NCBI GenBank assembly: GCA_963922205.1
Contig: CAWUHX010000261.1
Location: forward strand, 1 to 64,000
Source: Romanomermis culicivorax
Lineage: Eukaryota; Nematoda; Enoplea; Mermithida; Mermithidae
Reading direction: 5' to 3'
Length of the DNA: 64,000 bases
Positions within the stretch are counted from its first letter, which is position 1; each line of letters opens with the position of its first letter. The notes beneath the pieces are model-generated. The model searched no databases and was not told the origin of the DNA. It saw nothing but the letters and a program-made list of their open reading frames with translations. Shown here piece after piece: positions 25,401 to 36,493 of the stretch. The position numbers were made by a program, and so were the translations under genes.

Positions 25401-25576
25401 ATGATTTGGCCTAAAAAAGATTGAAAACAAAACATGAACATAGATTTTCAGAAAAATATTTTTACCATGTATATAGAACACTTACTATCATCATCGTCCT
25501 CATCGAATGGTAAACCATTGTTCAGCATTAACAAAGTCGACAAAATAATGAAAGTCATATTCGCAGCATTCAACAT
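22464..25576 (-). CDS. Small secreted cysteine-rich peptide, paralogue 2 (two exons)
   Basis: Exon 1 is 25486-25576 and exon 2 is 22464-22624. The donor is GATA|GTAAGT, the acceptor TTTACAG|AAACTC, phase 1 as in paralogue 1, giving 83 codons. Exon 1 encodes a signal peptide (MTFIILSTLLMLNNG) and LPFDEDDDD, closely matching paralogue 1. Exon 2 contains a Lys-Arg site (LIHEKR) followed by a six-cysteine mature region of about 37 residues spaced C-x6-C-x5-C-x5-C-x4-C-C. The signal, acidic propeptide, dibasic cleavage and disulphide core layout is common to secreted peptide hormones, antimicrobial peptides and venom peptides. The sequence does not decide between them. The 2.86 kb intron holds a complete foldback transposon (23725-24997). 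Confidence 0.75.
22830..22945. mobile_element. Partial 'gagctcaagct' palindromic MITE
   Basis: Shares 'ggtataacataaagc.ttaagct' and 'caactcagctggagctt' with the full copy at 63027-63246. It lies in the intron of peptide paralogue 2. Confidence 0.55.
23725..24997. mobile_element. Foldback element, GTGAGCGATTCCCAA-type terminal arrays
   Basis: A perfect 9-bp direct repeat ACACGTCAT flanks it (23716-23724 and 24998-25006). The termini are GGTCTATTCCCAAGTGAGCG and, inverted, GGGATATTCCCATGTGAGCC. The left 280 bp is a ~15-bp tandem array (gtgagcgattcccaa), and a shorter inverted array fills 24868-24990. Inside the arrays the arms continue as unique inverted sequence (about 24050-24235 against 24645-24840). 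The centre (24240-24640) is purine-rich. Frames translating as Ser/Asp/Gln or Phe/Leu-rich strings are repeat artefacts. The interior is shared with the 59.3 kb element. Confidence 0.85.
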
Positions 25577-26945
25577 TTTTATTATCAGGAACTTTTTCTG
25601 AATGAAAATTATAGACTGATTATCGGAATTATATTATGCTGGAAATTTTTCATGTGATTCCACACTCTGTGCATGCATATGATCAAATATTATTGAAAAC
25701 ATAACGGAGCCACTGTATCATGATCAATTTTGTAATTAGTTCACGGACTGTGCCAAACGATCAAACATCAAAACTTTTTACAATTAAAAAACTTGTTTCG
25801 CACAAAAGATTTCTACAATATGTACTCCTACCAAGGTAAAACATTGTGTCAGAAAATCATCAAAAAGTCAATATCATACGATATTTTAAAATTTAAAAAA
25901 ACTGCAGCTTTTTCGTGACAAAATTTTTTATTTTCGACATTCCAGCAATTTATATATAGCGCTTTTTGATGATAAACTTTGCATACGTTCACGAAAATTG
26001 ATTTTTCGGCGGGATCTGATTTCAGTTAGAATAATTTTTAAATCAATATAAACTTGTTATTCCGTTACCTCAATATTTTCTTCTAATCGTTTTTGATAAA
26101 CTGAGAAACAAAGACAAGTGAGATAAAATTGTTCAAAAAGATGCTATTGGAAACAAAGCCTATTTCCATTAATCTACACTATTTTTAAAAAATGTATCAA
26201 AATCGAAAATTGAAATCTGTCTTCAAAGAAGTGTTGCACGAAGATGGAAATGTGAATTCCTACAACATATTAATTTTGAAAAAATAGTTTTATACAGATT
26301 CCAACCTGACTGTAGTAGTCTGGTAAGGTAGTATTAGTCAATTTCAGCTTGACAAATATCAAAATCCAGAAATTTTTGGGCCAAACTGACGACTGGAGTA
26401 AAATCTTATTCCTCAGCAGTAATATCTCAGGAAACACTGAAAATAAGGAAAATGAACAGTTTTTATATAAAATGCTTCTAAATTGAAAAATGACAAAAAT
26501 TAAGTACCGCCCTCAAAGTCGGTTGTACATATAGAGAATTTACTGTAGGATTTTTTTACTTGAAAAACTGAAACGGTTACAAATTTTCCAATTCAATGCG
26601 ACGTGTGGCTTAATCAGTTCAATTTGATACGCTATTCCCACAAAGTGAAAGACTTTCGTTTGTAGAAAAATTTTGCATTTCTTCATGAAAATGGGATAAT
26701 CGAAAAAACATGCTTATCCACAGTTGATTTGGACAAGAAATTTTGACCACGTTTTTCTCTAATAGATTACCGTAACAAGTTTGCTAGTTTTTTTTATTGA
26801 AATTAAAATGAATTGAATTGACGCTTATCTTTCCGTTTCATAATCTTTTCAAAAAACACAGTGAAAAGTTGAAGGCATTTTACAATTACAATACAGCTAA
26901 ATAACACAGAAGATGCAAAAAATGCGTCCAATTTGAATTTTGGCG
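25577..26945. other. Non-coding region with family-A MITE fragment
   Basis: 25675-25710 repeats the conserved upstream block of the peptide genes. 26448-26600 matches the left half of family-A MITEs ('ttatataaaatgcttctaaat'). No additional exon was supported. Confidence 0.4.
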
Positions 26946-27632
26946 GTTGTATCCCAATTCCCCGACCATCCCAATTCCCCGACCGTCCCAATTTCCCGAC
27001 TATCCTTTTTCTCCAACCATCCCTCTACACCGATCAATGCTTTAAATTTCCGATTTCTCGAGTAATGTGAAGTTTTTCGGACAACTCTATTTTTGTAAAA
27101 ATCCCGATTGCCCCGAGCATTAAAGTTTTGAGGGCTACAATTGGAGCGCAAAGTTGATTGTGGCCAGCTTTTGGATTTCTGATAAGCCTGCCATTCTAAG
27201 CCCTTGTTTTTAATTTTTGACCGCCAAGCTTGACATAATTTCGACATTCAAAGCAATCGGTGATCGAGTCATCAGCCAGTCTAAGAGATTTATTCTTTTG
27301 AAAGAGATAAAAATGATTCGGATTAGAAAAATTCTCCCATTTTAATAAATTCGATTTTCGATGTTTGGCAAGGACACCTGCTGTGGACTTGAAGTTTTGT
27401 AAAGCATCGTGGGAAAATAATGCGTAACGCAGTTTAAATTTTCTTGCAGATAAGTTTTTGTAATAAGGCATAAATTTTTCTTACTTTATCTATAACATTA
27501 GTCGGGGAAAATGCATGGTCGGGGGAGAGGAGGTTTTTTTTGTATTTATTTTAGCATTAGTCGGGGAAAAGGGATGATCAGGAAAAACGGATAGCCGGGG
27601 AAACAGGATGGTCGGGGAAAGAGTACACAATC
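26946..27632. mobile_element. Foldback element, CCCGACCATCCCAATT-type arrays
   Basis: Left array 26946-27020 (units around 'ccccgaccatcccaatt') and inverted right array 27500-27625 ('ggtcggggaaaag'). Termini GTTGTATCCC and, inverted, GATTGTGTACTC. Candidate 9-bp duplications are ATTTTGGCG (937-945 of the 26 kb block) and ATTCTGGCA (27633-27641), matching at seven positions. The minus-strand frames across it are not credible genes. Confidence 0.75.
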
Positions 27633-27660
27633 ATTCTGGCATCCCACAGGTTCGACAAAC

Positions 27661-28759
27661 GATTGTGAGGCGTTTCTCCGATCATGTCGTTTTTCCAACC
27701 GTTTTGATTCTTCGACTGTGTCATTTCTCCGACCTATGCAAAAATACTAAAAATAGAATGGTCGTTATGTTGTGTTTCTGCGACTATTTCGATTCTTCGA
27801 CTTGTGCCTGTACTTTGACTTTATCGATTGATCGACTGCTTTTAAGTACCATTTCCTCGACTGACTCGATTCCTCGACCAGATTCTCAATGGCCGATTAA
27901 TTGGAGCATCAAATATACATATACGTTTTGCCTACCGGGGCGAACAATTTCAACAAATTTTGATGAAAATTCATGATTATTGCATCAAAAAAAGATATAA
28001 AAATCAGGTTTCTAAAATTATTTTTCTTCAAATTTTTTATTTTAAATTTTTTAATAATTCAAATTTTGAAATTTTTTGAATTTTGAAAATTTTCAAATTT
28101 GGAAATTTTTTAAACGTCGAAGTTTTTTGAAAATGTTAAATTCTTCAAATTTTGAATTTTTTTAAATTTTAAAATTTTTGAAATTCGGAAATTTTTAAAA
28201 TTTTTCAATTTTTAAAATTTTTGAAATTTTAGAAATTTTGAATTTTTTAAATTTATTTAATTTCGAGATTCTTTAAATTTTTGAAGTTTTGAGCAAAAAA
28301 ATCTTTAGCGTTTTTGGTCAAGAATTTTGAATATTTTTTTGGTAGAAATTCAACATTTTTGAATATTTTCATTAAAATTCAACATTTTTTTCAAATTCTC
28401 GATATTTTTAAATTTTTATTTTTAAAAATTTAATTGCAGTTTTTTAAAATTTATCAAAGATTTCATGATTTCTGATTAATATTCTATCATCTTTGATCAA
28501 AATTGTCGATTTTTTCTCAAAATGATTAATTTTGACAATTTTTGTTTGACAATTGATTAAGACCTAACAAACGAAAAACATTAGGTAAGTGTAAAGTGTA
28601 GTCGGACATTCGAAGAAGTCGAACAATCGAAATTCGAAAAAAAACGATTCATAGTCGAAGAAACGAAACAGTCGAAGAATCACAACAGTCGAAAAATCGA
28701 GATAGTCGGAGAATCGAACTGGTCGGAGATTAGCAACAGTCGGAGAATCGAAGTACAAC
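27661..28759. mobile_element. Foldback element, GATTCTTCGACTGTG-type arrays
   Basis: Left array 27661-27890 ('ttctccgac', 'gattcttcgactgtg') is mirrored by 28600-28755 ('cagtcgaagaatc', 'agtcggagaatcg'). Termini GATTGTGAGGCG and, inverted, GTTGTACTTCG. Flanks TCGACAAAC (27652-27660) and GCGACAAAC (28760-28768) agree at eight of nine bases. The centre (28010-28450) is extreme AT low-complexity sequence made of 'aaattttgaa' units. It begins only 28 bp after the previous foldback element ends. Confidence 0.8.
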
Positions 28760-28839
28760 GCGACAAACAATTTTGGTGATAAAGATACCCTGTTCCCATG
28801 GATCACTTCATTAATGCGATTAACTTCAAAAAATACGTT

Positions 28840-30862
28840 GTAGACCGGGTGGCCGACTGTGCCGTCTGGCCGACTGTAGCAGCTGACCGACTGTACCGGG
28901 TGGCCGACTGCAGCACATGGCCGACTGTACCGGGTGGCCGAATTCAATTTCAAATAGTTTATATGTATAAGTCGAACCTTACGTAAAATGTTTTTACACA
29001 AAATGCGAATAAAGTATTGCTAAATATAGGTTCCAATTTACAAGATATCATCAAAAAATGCAAGAGCAACGCAAAAATATGCCTATTAAGTAAAAGCACA
29101 CAAGGATAACCTATTTGAATTCAAAAGTTTTTCATTTTGTAAGAAATTTTTTCCCTCGTATCCGTTCACTTTGTTGAGTATATTTCTTACAAAAATGAAT
29201 AAAAATAATTTTGGGGCTGCGGAATATCTGTTGATAGTTCATGGAAATTCGACGTTGCTCAAGGATTGTGTCTCACTTTGGCGCCCGTCTCAACTTGGCG
29301 CCCATCTTAACTTGGCGTCCGTATTACCTTGGCGCCTTGTCTTACTTTGGCGCCCAAGCAGTGTCTTAACTTGGCGCCCGTCTTACCTTGGCGCCCGTCT
29401 TGCCTTGGCGCCCGGCTTACTTTGGCGTCCGTATGTTGACCTTGCGCCCATCTCGCTATTTTTCCTGATTTTTCTTTATCTTTTGTTTTGCTCTTATATT
29501 CTTTTTCTTTCATTCTTTTTTTACATTTTTCTTTAACAAGACTGCCTTTTTTGAGTAACATTCTCGTACATCACTCCGTAATATACGAGTAATATGATTT
29601 CCGTGTCGAAGTTTTGTTGCGTGGAAAAATTTAAAAGAAAAAAAATAAAAACGCATTTATACGTACCAAAGAAAGCCAACCTTCATTTAAATAATTTCGG
29701 AAAACTCTATAAATAGCTCAATGAGTAGAGTTAATTTTATTCAACGCAGGGCTGCTGCAGGAAATGCGGAAAATTTTGCTGTATTGTTGTTAGAAATTGA
29801 GCCATATATGCGCCACGTTAGGTACCTCTTAGGTCAGTAACCAACCAAATTGGTGGGTTCATTATAATGATCATTGATAAATAAACAGGAAAAAATTGTC
29901 TAGTGGATTGACTTTGAAGAGCATCTTCTAGGAGGTTGAAAAACCAACAAACAAAACCAGACGCCATGAACGGGCGCCAAATTAAGATGGACGCCAAGTT
30001 AATACATGTTGACAAGGATTAGGCAAATCAATGGGCGCCAAGTTAAGATAGGCGCCAAGGTAAGACGGGCGCCAAGTTTAGACAAATATCTCATGTTGGC
30101 GCCTATAACATTGGGCGCCAAGTTAAGAAGGGCGCCAAGTTAAGACGGACGCCAAAGTAGGACTGTACCTTGCTCAAGTACGTCTAGCTTACGCGGCCCA
30201 CTTGCTGGAAGCTGGTTTGTAGTTTTGAGCACCGTAACATTTGAATTTAAAACGTTTTATAGAAACTATTTTCATTCAGGGTGATACTTGACATTTATAT
30301 ACAAGAAAATCTCAATTTTGGAGTACTTATTTTCAATTTTCATGACAGAAAATGCAAAAAATTCACAAATATTCTTTTCAAATAAAAGCACCATGCTGAT
30401 ATTCCACAAATGTAAAGGCCCTATAGCTTTTACCACTGCCAAACCCATATATCGGAAAAAGTGATGAGCCAGAGACATTCCAGAGTACGACCCTTGAATA
30501 ATTTACTCAAGTAAAGACGAAATTCCATTGATGTTGTTTTATCTTTCTTGAAAATTCTATTTTTTCCAAGTTCTAACATATTTTATTCATAGTTTTTTGC
30601 TACAAAAATATTGAAAAGAGTCAATAGAATCAATCAATCTAGGCTTTTATAATGAATTAAAAAATTATGAAGGGCATATTTCTGCTTTTAATTAGCATAT
30701 TTTTGCGTCGCTCTTGCGTTTTTTGATGATATCTTGTGTATTGAAACCTATATTTAGTAACATTTTATTCACATTTCCACTTACGTATAAACTATTTCAA
30801 ATTGAATTCGGCCAGCCGCTACAGTCGGCCAGCCGCCACGGTCGGCCACTCGCTACACTATC
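28840..30862. mobile_element. Foldback element, GGCCGACTGTACCGGGT-type arrays (outer, hosts a nested element)
   Basis: The left array 28846-28942 ('ggtggccgactgtacc') is inverted at 30806-30858 ('agtcggccagccgc'). The arms continue as unique inverted sequence: 28945-29110 matches the complement of 30640-30800 ('aaatagtttatatgtataag', 'atatcatcaaaaaatgcaag', 'gcaaaaatatgc'). The exact ends and target duplication are obscured by A-runs. A second complete foldback element (29264-30169) sits in its centre. Confidence 0.75.
29264..30169. mobile_element. Foldback element, CTTGGCGCCCGTCTTAA-type arrays (nested)
   Basis: Perfect 9-bp direct repeats TTGCTCAAG flank it (29255-29263, 30170-30178). The left array 29264-29455 repeats 'cttggcgcccgtctta' with ~16-bp periodicity, and the right array 29960-30165 is its inverse ('gggcgccaagttaagac'). 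Termini are GATTGTGTCTCACTTTGG and, inverted, GGTACAGTCCTACTTTGG. A T/C-rich stretch (29456-29545) follows the left array. It is inserted within the larger foldback element 28840-30862, so it is the younger of the two. Confidence 0.85.
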
Positions 30863-31059
30863 AAAAAAAATGTTTGCTGATAAAATTATGAGCTTCAAAA
30901 TTTTGGTGCGCCAATCAATGATGCTAAAAATAAATAACACCTTTCTAAAATCGAGAAACGTCATTTTATTAAATTTTATTTGCACCCGTCAAGTTTATGT
31001 TTCAGTTTTAGTTATACACCGTTCAGAAGTCTTTTCCAATTAGACCTTACTTCACAGGA

Positions 31060-31240
31060 TCAGTTCTGTAGTAAGCGTTCATTCAACATCATCAAACTGG
31101 AATCACCTCCAGAGCCACGATGATGAACGGTAGCTTCGTTCTCTGAGCGGGAAGTTGGTCTTCCGGAATGGTGTTTCGGCGCCAGGATGGATGACCTTGA
31201 TGACCGCGCTCGAGATTTCTCGAGCTGGGATCGAAGCAAT
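31060..31240 (-). CDS. Possible terminal exon of an unidentified gene
   Basis: This GC-richer block is open on the minus strand in more than one frame after a possible acceptor (CACTCAG at 31241-31247). One frame gives a Ser/Arg/His-rich tail containing SRARSSRSSIL, GSGGDSSLMM and LNERLLQN, then stop at 31060-31062. Another frame gives AREISSAVIKVIHPGAET and stops earlier. Its base composition differs from the AT-rich repeats around it, which suggests coding. It could join the 36294-36493 exon in either frame, depending on which donor that exon uses. I do not recognise the protein. Confidence 0.35.
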
Positions 31241-31429
31241 CTGAGTGGCCCAATTAATTTAAATGATCAGGAAATGTGTTATGCCTGGATTGTAAGGGAA
31301 AAATTTCCAAAATTTTCCTTCCAAATTTTAAAATAATAGTGTTCTGCAGGATCATTCATTCGAGAAGAAATAGCTACATGATTATTGACACAACATTTTT
31401 TGAAAATGGATCCCAAAAAAATCAAGATG

Positions 31430-32310
31430 AGTTTTTCGATGTTCGACTTTCTTTTCAAGTGCATTAATCAAGGTAATCTTGAAAAAAATCAAATCCCATT
31501 TTGAAAAAAAATCAAGATGGGCGGCTCATCGGATGCCAAGGATAATAATTTCTAAAACTAACCGATAAAAGGCATTACTCCGCCTCCTATGTTTATATAT
31601 ACGAGAACCCTTCAAAATGGATTTGAGGAGTCACGGCTGCGTGGCGGAGGGCGCTCTCGGTTTTTAAGGAGGGTAGCAGGTTATTTTCCACCGGGAATCC
31701 GATAGACATACTGGTTTTTCAAAAAAGTTTTTATTTTCCAAGATTTTTCAAATGAGCAACACTTTTTTCGCCTAAAATGCAGTAATTTCGGAATAGGATA
31801 CAAATTTTCTTTTTTTTGTCCAGTTTGTGAGCAGGGAAATGGCCTTAGAACAGCCAAGTCCAAAATTTTTATTAGTTTTATAAGTCGAAAACATCATTTC
31901 TGGCGTTTTTCTTGAAAAACTCGAAAAATAATTACTTTCATGATAACCCACAATTTCCATCGGATTCCCCATGCAAAATAACCTGCTTCCATCGGCTACC
32001 CGCCGTAAAAACCGATAGCGCTCTCCGCCAGCAAGCCGTGACGTCAAAAATTTGCAGTTTTTTTCTTGTTTTCATCCTTTGATGTTTTCATCTTAATTTT
32101 TTTCAAGATGGGATCTTGATTTTTTCTCAAGATTATCTAAAAAATTATTTTAAGACTTAAAAATGATTAAAAACTGTGATGCAGAAAGTCATCCGACATC
32201 GAAAAACGTTTTAATTTTTTGCGATGCATGTTGAAGTTTTTGCGAAGCATCATGAAATTTTTGCCATGCATCTTGAAAAAAAAATTTGTGCAATGAAAAA
32301 ATTTTTTTCA
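31430..32310. mobile_element. Foldback element, TTTTTCAAGATG-type arrays, copy 1
   Basis: Degenerate 'tttttcaagatg/caagtgcat' units at 31430-31540 are inverted at 32085-32300. Inside them, 'ggcggagggcgctctcgg' and 'ttttccaccgggaatccgat' (31630-31700) match the complement of 31960-32040. The same family recurs at 35140-35815, identified by the 'gcaagccgtgacgtc' / 'gcaagccctgacgtc' interior. Exact ends not resolved. Confidence 0.7.
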
Positions 32311-32503
32311 AGTGGCCCATCTCGTTAAGTATTCCAAAGCTCCAACGGAAGTGTAGAAGAGTAGGAAATTCTGGCAGTCCACTGTTCATTGTAGGTCCAA
32401 ATTGTGTCATATCTTGATCATGTGATGATTTGGGACAAAATGGACTCTACAGGACAAGTGGAAAAACTAGCTATGTTCAAAGCTTCTATGATGCATGTGA
32501 ACC

Positions 32504-33621
32504 AGATTGGGATGCAGATCCGCAGCCTGCACATCAGCAGCCTGCTACACATTAGAAGCCTTAGTCAGATCCGCAGCCAAAAAATATAGTATGTATTCAT
32601 ATATGTTTCATTGCAGGAACATAAACGCATGAGGTACGGGTCGAAATTTACTTTTAAAACAAAAAAATTAAGCATTGTTTGGATCCTGAAAGACTATACA
32701 CGATTTCTTACCAACCAAATGACGCATAAAACGCAAAAAAAATATTTTTACTCTTTTATATCACTGTACTGTTTTCATCACTGTACTGTTTTTACTCCTT
32801 TACCATAAAATGTTTCTAAATAACAATGTTCGAGAAAGTGAGATTTTTTCTATTCTATGTCCTATACTGATATACAGTTGACTGGCAAAAAATCCTTTCA
32901 TTTTCACTGTTAGGCTCCGTTAGCATTCTTACCTGTACAAAACGTATGATGACTGATATCGGGGTCCTTAACAATTCGATTATTGCAAATGATAATTAGG
33001 CAGCAACGTTCTTGTGGATTTTCTGTGTCGTTTAGTTTCTCGCATTCGACACAAATCCAATACTCGTTAATTTGGGCACTGTGAAGAACTTTGGAAGATT
33101 TTTTGCGAAATTTGTAAACTCGTTGTTCGTTGATGCGGGATTCATATTGAATCACCGATTTTTTAAATTTTGAATTCAAAACAGCATCTGCTTAACCAAA
33201 GTTCCTTTTTGGACGCAATAAGAGGCGAATTTGGCAAATAAGAAAAGTGGAATTTGCTCTGGTATTTTTTGTAATACAGAAGCATATGTGTGTGTATGTT
33301 GTGTATGTGTGTGCTCGCTTTGATGTGTTTATTACATTTTCTTCTGTTGTTCCAGAATGATATAGATTTATTATGGGTCACTAATTAACTTTATCATTTG
33401 TGTTACCAAAGTTTAAAACGGTCAGACGCTCCATTGTCTGTACCGTAATGTGCCTATTTTTCAAACATCAGTATTATTGGACTATTTTCGTCGAACAAGT
33501 ATGTTTTTCACGGATGGCAAAAAAATGAAACAAAATATTTTTTGGCTGCGGATCTGACTAAGGCTGCTAATGTGCAGTAGGCTGCTAATATGCAGTAGGC
33601 CGCGGATCTGAGCCCTACCCT
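32504..33621. mobile_element. Foldback element with GCAGATCCGCAGCCT-type ends, carrying a FLYWCH-like exon
   Basis: Left units (32514-32590: 'cagatccgcagcctgc', 'attagaagcc', 'agtcagatccgcagcc') are inverted at 33535-33620 ('ggctgcggatctgact', 'ggctgctaatgtgcagta'). The flanking repeat is GTGAACC on both sides (32497-32503, 33622-33628). It extends to 9 bp with one mismatch (TGTGAACCA, TGTGAACCT) if the element starts one base later. The element contains the FLYWCH-like minus-strand exon at 32933-33179. FLYWCH zinc fingers are repeatedly associated with Mutator-like transposons, which fits the 9-bp duplications. Confidence 0.75.
32933..33179 (-). CDS. FLYWCH-like zinc-finger exon (partial)
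   Basis: An open minus-strand frame of about 82 codons ends at a strong donor (TACAG|GTAAGA, exon end 32933). It contains RVYKFRKKSSKVL, then NEYWICVECEKL, a run NPQERCCLIIICNN, and DPDISHHTFC. The Y-W-x-C aromatic/cysteine core followed by a second Cys and a closing His-His/Cys resembles the FLYWCH Cys2His2-type fold, although I cannot align every ligand with certainty. No ATG starts it (it is open upstream from a TTG), and no continuing exon was found within the host transposon. It is probably a captured or relic transposon gene rather than an intact host gene. Confidence 0.5.
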
Positions 33622-35139
33622 GTGAACCTGATGATGCCACGTCAATCTTGAAATGCAAAACTGTAGGGCACATGCACTACATACTGTCGATCGGGAGCGA
33701 GTGTCAAGGGCTGTGATATGAACATCAAGTATATAACATATCACTAGCACATGGACACCGACCCCAAATACGACACATGGATGTAAATTTTGGAACGGAG
33801 TTTCTCATCGAGGTGGAAATCATATAAGATAAGCGGAAACGGTATGTGATATAAAATGCAAATTTTATATCCGTATATCACGAACCGATCATGATGATGC
33901 ATGTGTGCAAAATTTGCCGCTTTTATTGCGTTTGTGGCGTAGCAAGTGTCATGGCTGCCTCAAATTTCATTGGATGTCTAAACAAAGGGGTCATCGTTCG
34001 ACATTCAAGCGTGTGATCAATTTGTGACGGATGGAATATGAACAATAATGCACATTAGAAGGGAAAAGTGAAACGCCTCTGAACATATAGCAATGGATTT
34101 TTTTTGTGAAAACTGAATCGATCTACGCCAGACTTATTTTGAAATTATTGATGCAGCGATTTCGTATAAAAGAAAATTCAAACAAAGAGAAACTGGTAAA
34201 AAGCTTATTACTGTAATGAATAAACAAAATTTCTCGTCCATGAGCGGTAAACAGGTGTCATGGAGAAATACAACGTTCTTTACAGTATAAAATTCTCCCC
34301 TACATGAAAATTGATTTTACTTTTTCGTTTTCGCTACATCTGTCAATTCAAAGTATCACAATCTTGGATACTTTTAAAATCTATCGACTTCTAGAGCTGC
34401 AGCATAGTCGCAGCCGGAGTTCTATTTAAAAAATGCTTATTACAGTGCCTAACAAGTGATTTCTTGCTGATTGAGCTTTCTTCGTTGTGATAATTTTAGG
34501 TTTGCTCGCTGACTACAGTAAATAGCTACGGAAAGTACAGTAGAATAAACAACAAGAAATGGAAGGAAAAATACATTATACCATATTTACTTCAAAATGA
34601 TGGATGCAGCAACAACCAGAAAAGTATGTTCAATTTTATATTCAATTTTCACCGAGTAAAAAACGGCTTACTGCATAAAAACGTTCAATTTCTCCGTGAC
34701 AACGGAAAGTTAAAAATCTTACAAAAATCACGATGCTTTGGATAGAACTTTGTGTTTGACACTTGAGTATTACTCAAGGAATTTTGACCATTACGTGTTT
34801 ATGGCAAGAAATTCGCTCTGCTCATTTTACAGCTAAGGAGAAATTTACGTCATTGATTACGGAAATAATTTTTACTAATTTTTCGGCTCGAATTTCTTTG
34901 ATGGGATTGCTGCATCGATTAGATTAAAATTGATGCAGTACAGGAAGTAGAGAGTAAATCCTACAGAAACGCATTAACAGTCATGACTATGTAAAATTTT
35001 CTCTTCCGAATACACGTTTTACAAATGTTGAAATTTTATTCTCAGGAAAAGGCTCAGTCTGCCATTGGCTGATTTTACTGTAATTGAGTAACAATGAATT
35101 CCTTGTTCCATATGAAACATGAGAAAGTCGCTTGAAAAA
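33622..35139. other. Non-coding region
   Basis: Contains fragments of a dispersed repeat ('aagcttattactgtaa', 'tcaccgagtaaaaa') shared with 49045-49270. No exon was supported. Confidence 0.35.
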
Positions 35140-35815
35140 AGTCGTTTCGTTCGAACATGCTCGAACATTTTTTCAAGTTGCATCGCAAAAAAATAAGGAC
35201 GTGAGAGTTTTTCGATTTTCGACTTTTTTTCAAGTGCATTGCATTTTTTCAAGATGATGTTGAAAAAATCAAGATGTAATGTTGAAAAATAATTAAGATG
35301 CCATATCAAAAAAGTAAGGTTTGAACAAGTAGGGAAGGCTCATACAACAGCCACTAAAGTCCCAAATTTTGAACCAGGAATTAGTGCGTTTTGACAGAAA
35401 GACAAGCTTTTTTGAAGTTTTTCTGGAAAACTTCCATGTATAAAATTTTGTATGAAAAGAAAATATGTCCATCGGGTTCCCGAAGCAAAATCACATCTCC
35501 CCCCTCTGCCACCCTCCGTAACTACCAAGAGCGCCCTCGGCAAGCAAGCCCTGACGTCAGAAATTCACGAAGCAACTCCCGAAAACTAGCCTCAAAAATC
35601 TTTATCCTCTGGTCTTCATTTTTTCAAGACCAAAAAAACATGCACTTGAAAAATTTGCGATGCACTTGAAAAAAGTGAAACATCGAAAAAATTTTATATT
35701 TTAACTTTTTCACGATGCATCTCCAAAAAAAGGTTGTGCATCGTGTTCGAAGGTAACAACTTTTTTTCAAGTGATAATTTTTTCAAGTGGTAGTAACGAT
35801 TTTTTTCAAGCGGCC
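35140..35815. mobile_element. Foldback element, TTTTTCAAGTGCATCG-type arrays, copy 2
   Basis: Left units (35160-35300: 'tttttcaagtgcat', 'tttttcaagatgatg') are inverted at 35625-35815 ('gcacttgaaaaaa', 'tttttttcaagtg'). The interior 'atgtccatcgggttcccgaag' ... 'ggcaagcaagccctgacgtc' is homologous to 31960-32040. Confidence 0.7.
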
Positions 35816-36293
35816 GTACTTTGTCTTCTCTATTTATGTGATCTTAAGAACGGTGTCAAATATTTGTCAATCTAATTAGTCGGTAGTCATCATTTTCTGA
35901 GATTTGAGAAGTTTACATCGCTCTACGATGAAATGACAAATCAGTTTCTTACAAAAATATGCACAGAGTTGTGTTCACGCGAAGAAAACATGAATTATAT
36001 GTCTTTTTTCGAATGTCTTTCGTGATTTAGACCACCTCATCGAAATTTGCCCCCTATCATTTAGAGACAACCTGTTTTAAGGCGGTACATTCTGTGTCAT
36101 TCTGTGCTTCGTGTAATCATCCTTTCTTTCTCATATAGCTTATTACTGTACTCCAACACCTTTCTGACTGTACAATTCGGATTTTAATGTCAAAAATGAA
36201 GCGATTTTGTCATGAGGAACTCTGTGGTGATAACTACAGTTTTTCAATTTTTGAATACTGTATGGTATGAATGTTTTTGATATACGTGCTGAC
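35816..36293. other. Non-coding sequence
   Basis: No supported feature. It would be intron if the two minus-strand exons at 36.4 and 31.1 kb belong together. Confidence 0.3.
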
Positions 36294-36493
36294 CTCGGTA
36301 GGAGTATCCATACTGTACAAATCTTTCGTGGTTTTGTGACGATGCGCAAAAGGTGCCATCGTGCCATTTTCCTCTGAACCCGTAGACTTGATGTTGCTCA
36401 TCCAAGTCACGGGCCCAGACTTGGATTTTTGCGACGTGCACTGCTGCAGTCGCAACAGGCGATTCAGGGCTGTGCAGTCGGTGGTAGAGAAGC
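36294..36493 (-). CDS. Possible internal exon of an unidentified gene
   Basis: This ~200-bp block is GC-richer than its surroundings. It is open in the frame giving TTDCTALNRLLRLQQ, then SGPVTWMSNIKSTGSEENG, AHRHKTTKDLY and SMDTPTE, ending near a weak donor (GAG|GTCAGC, or 9 bp later CAC|GTATAT). A GGTAG possible acceptor lies at 36494-36498. The composition (Ser/Thr/Lys-rich with aromatic patches) resembles a cytoplasmic linker or tail, but I cannot name the family. It may join the block at 31060-31240. Confidence 0.35.
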
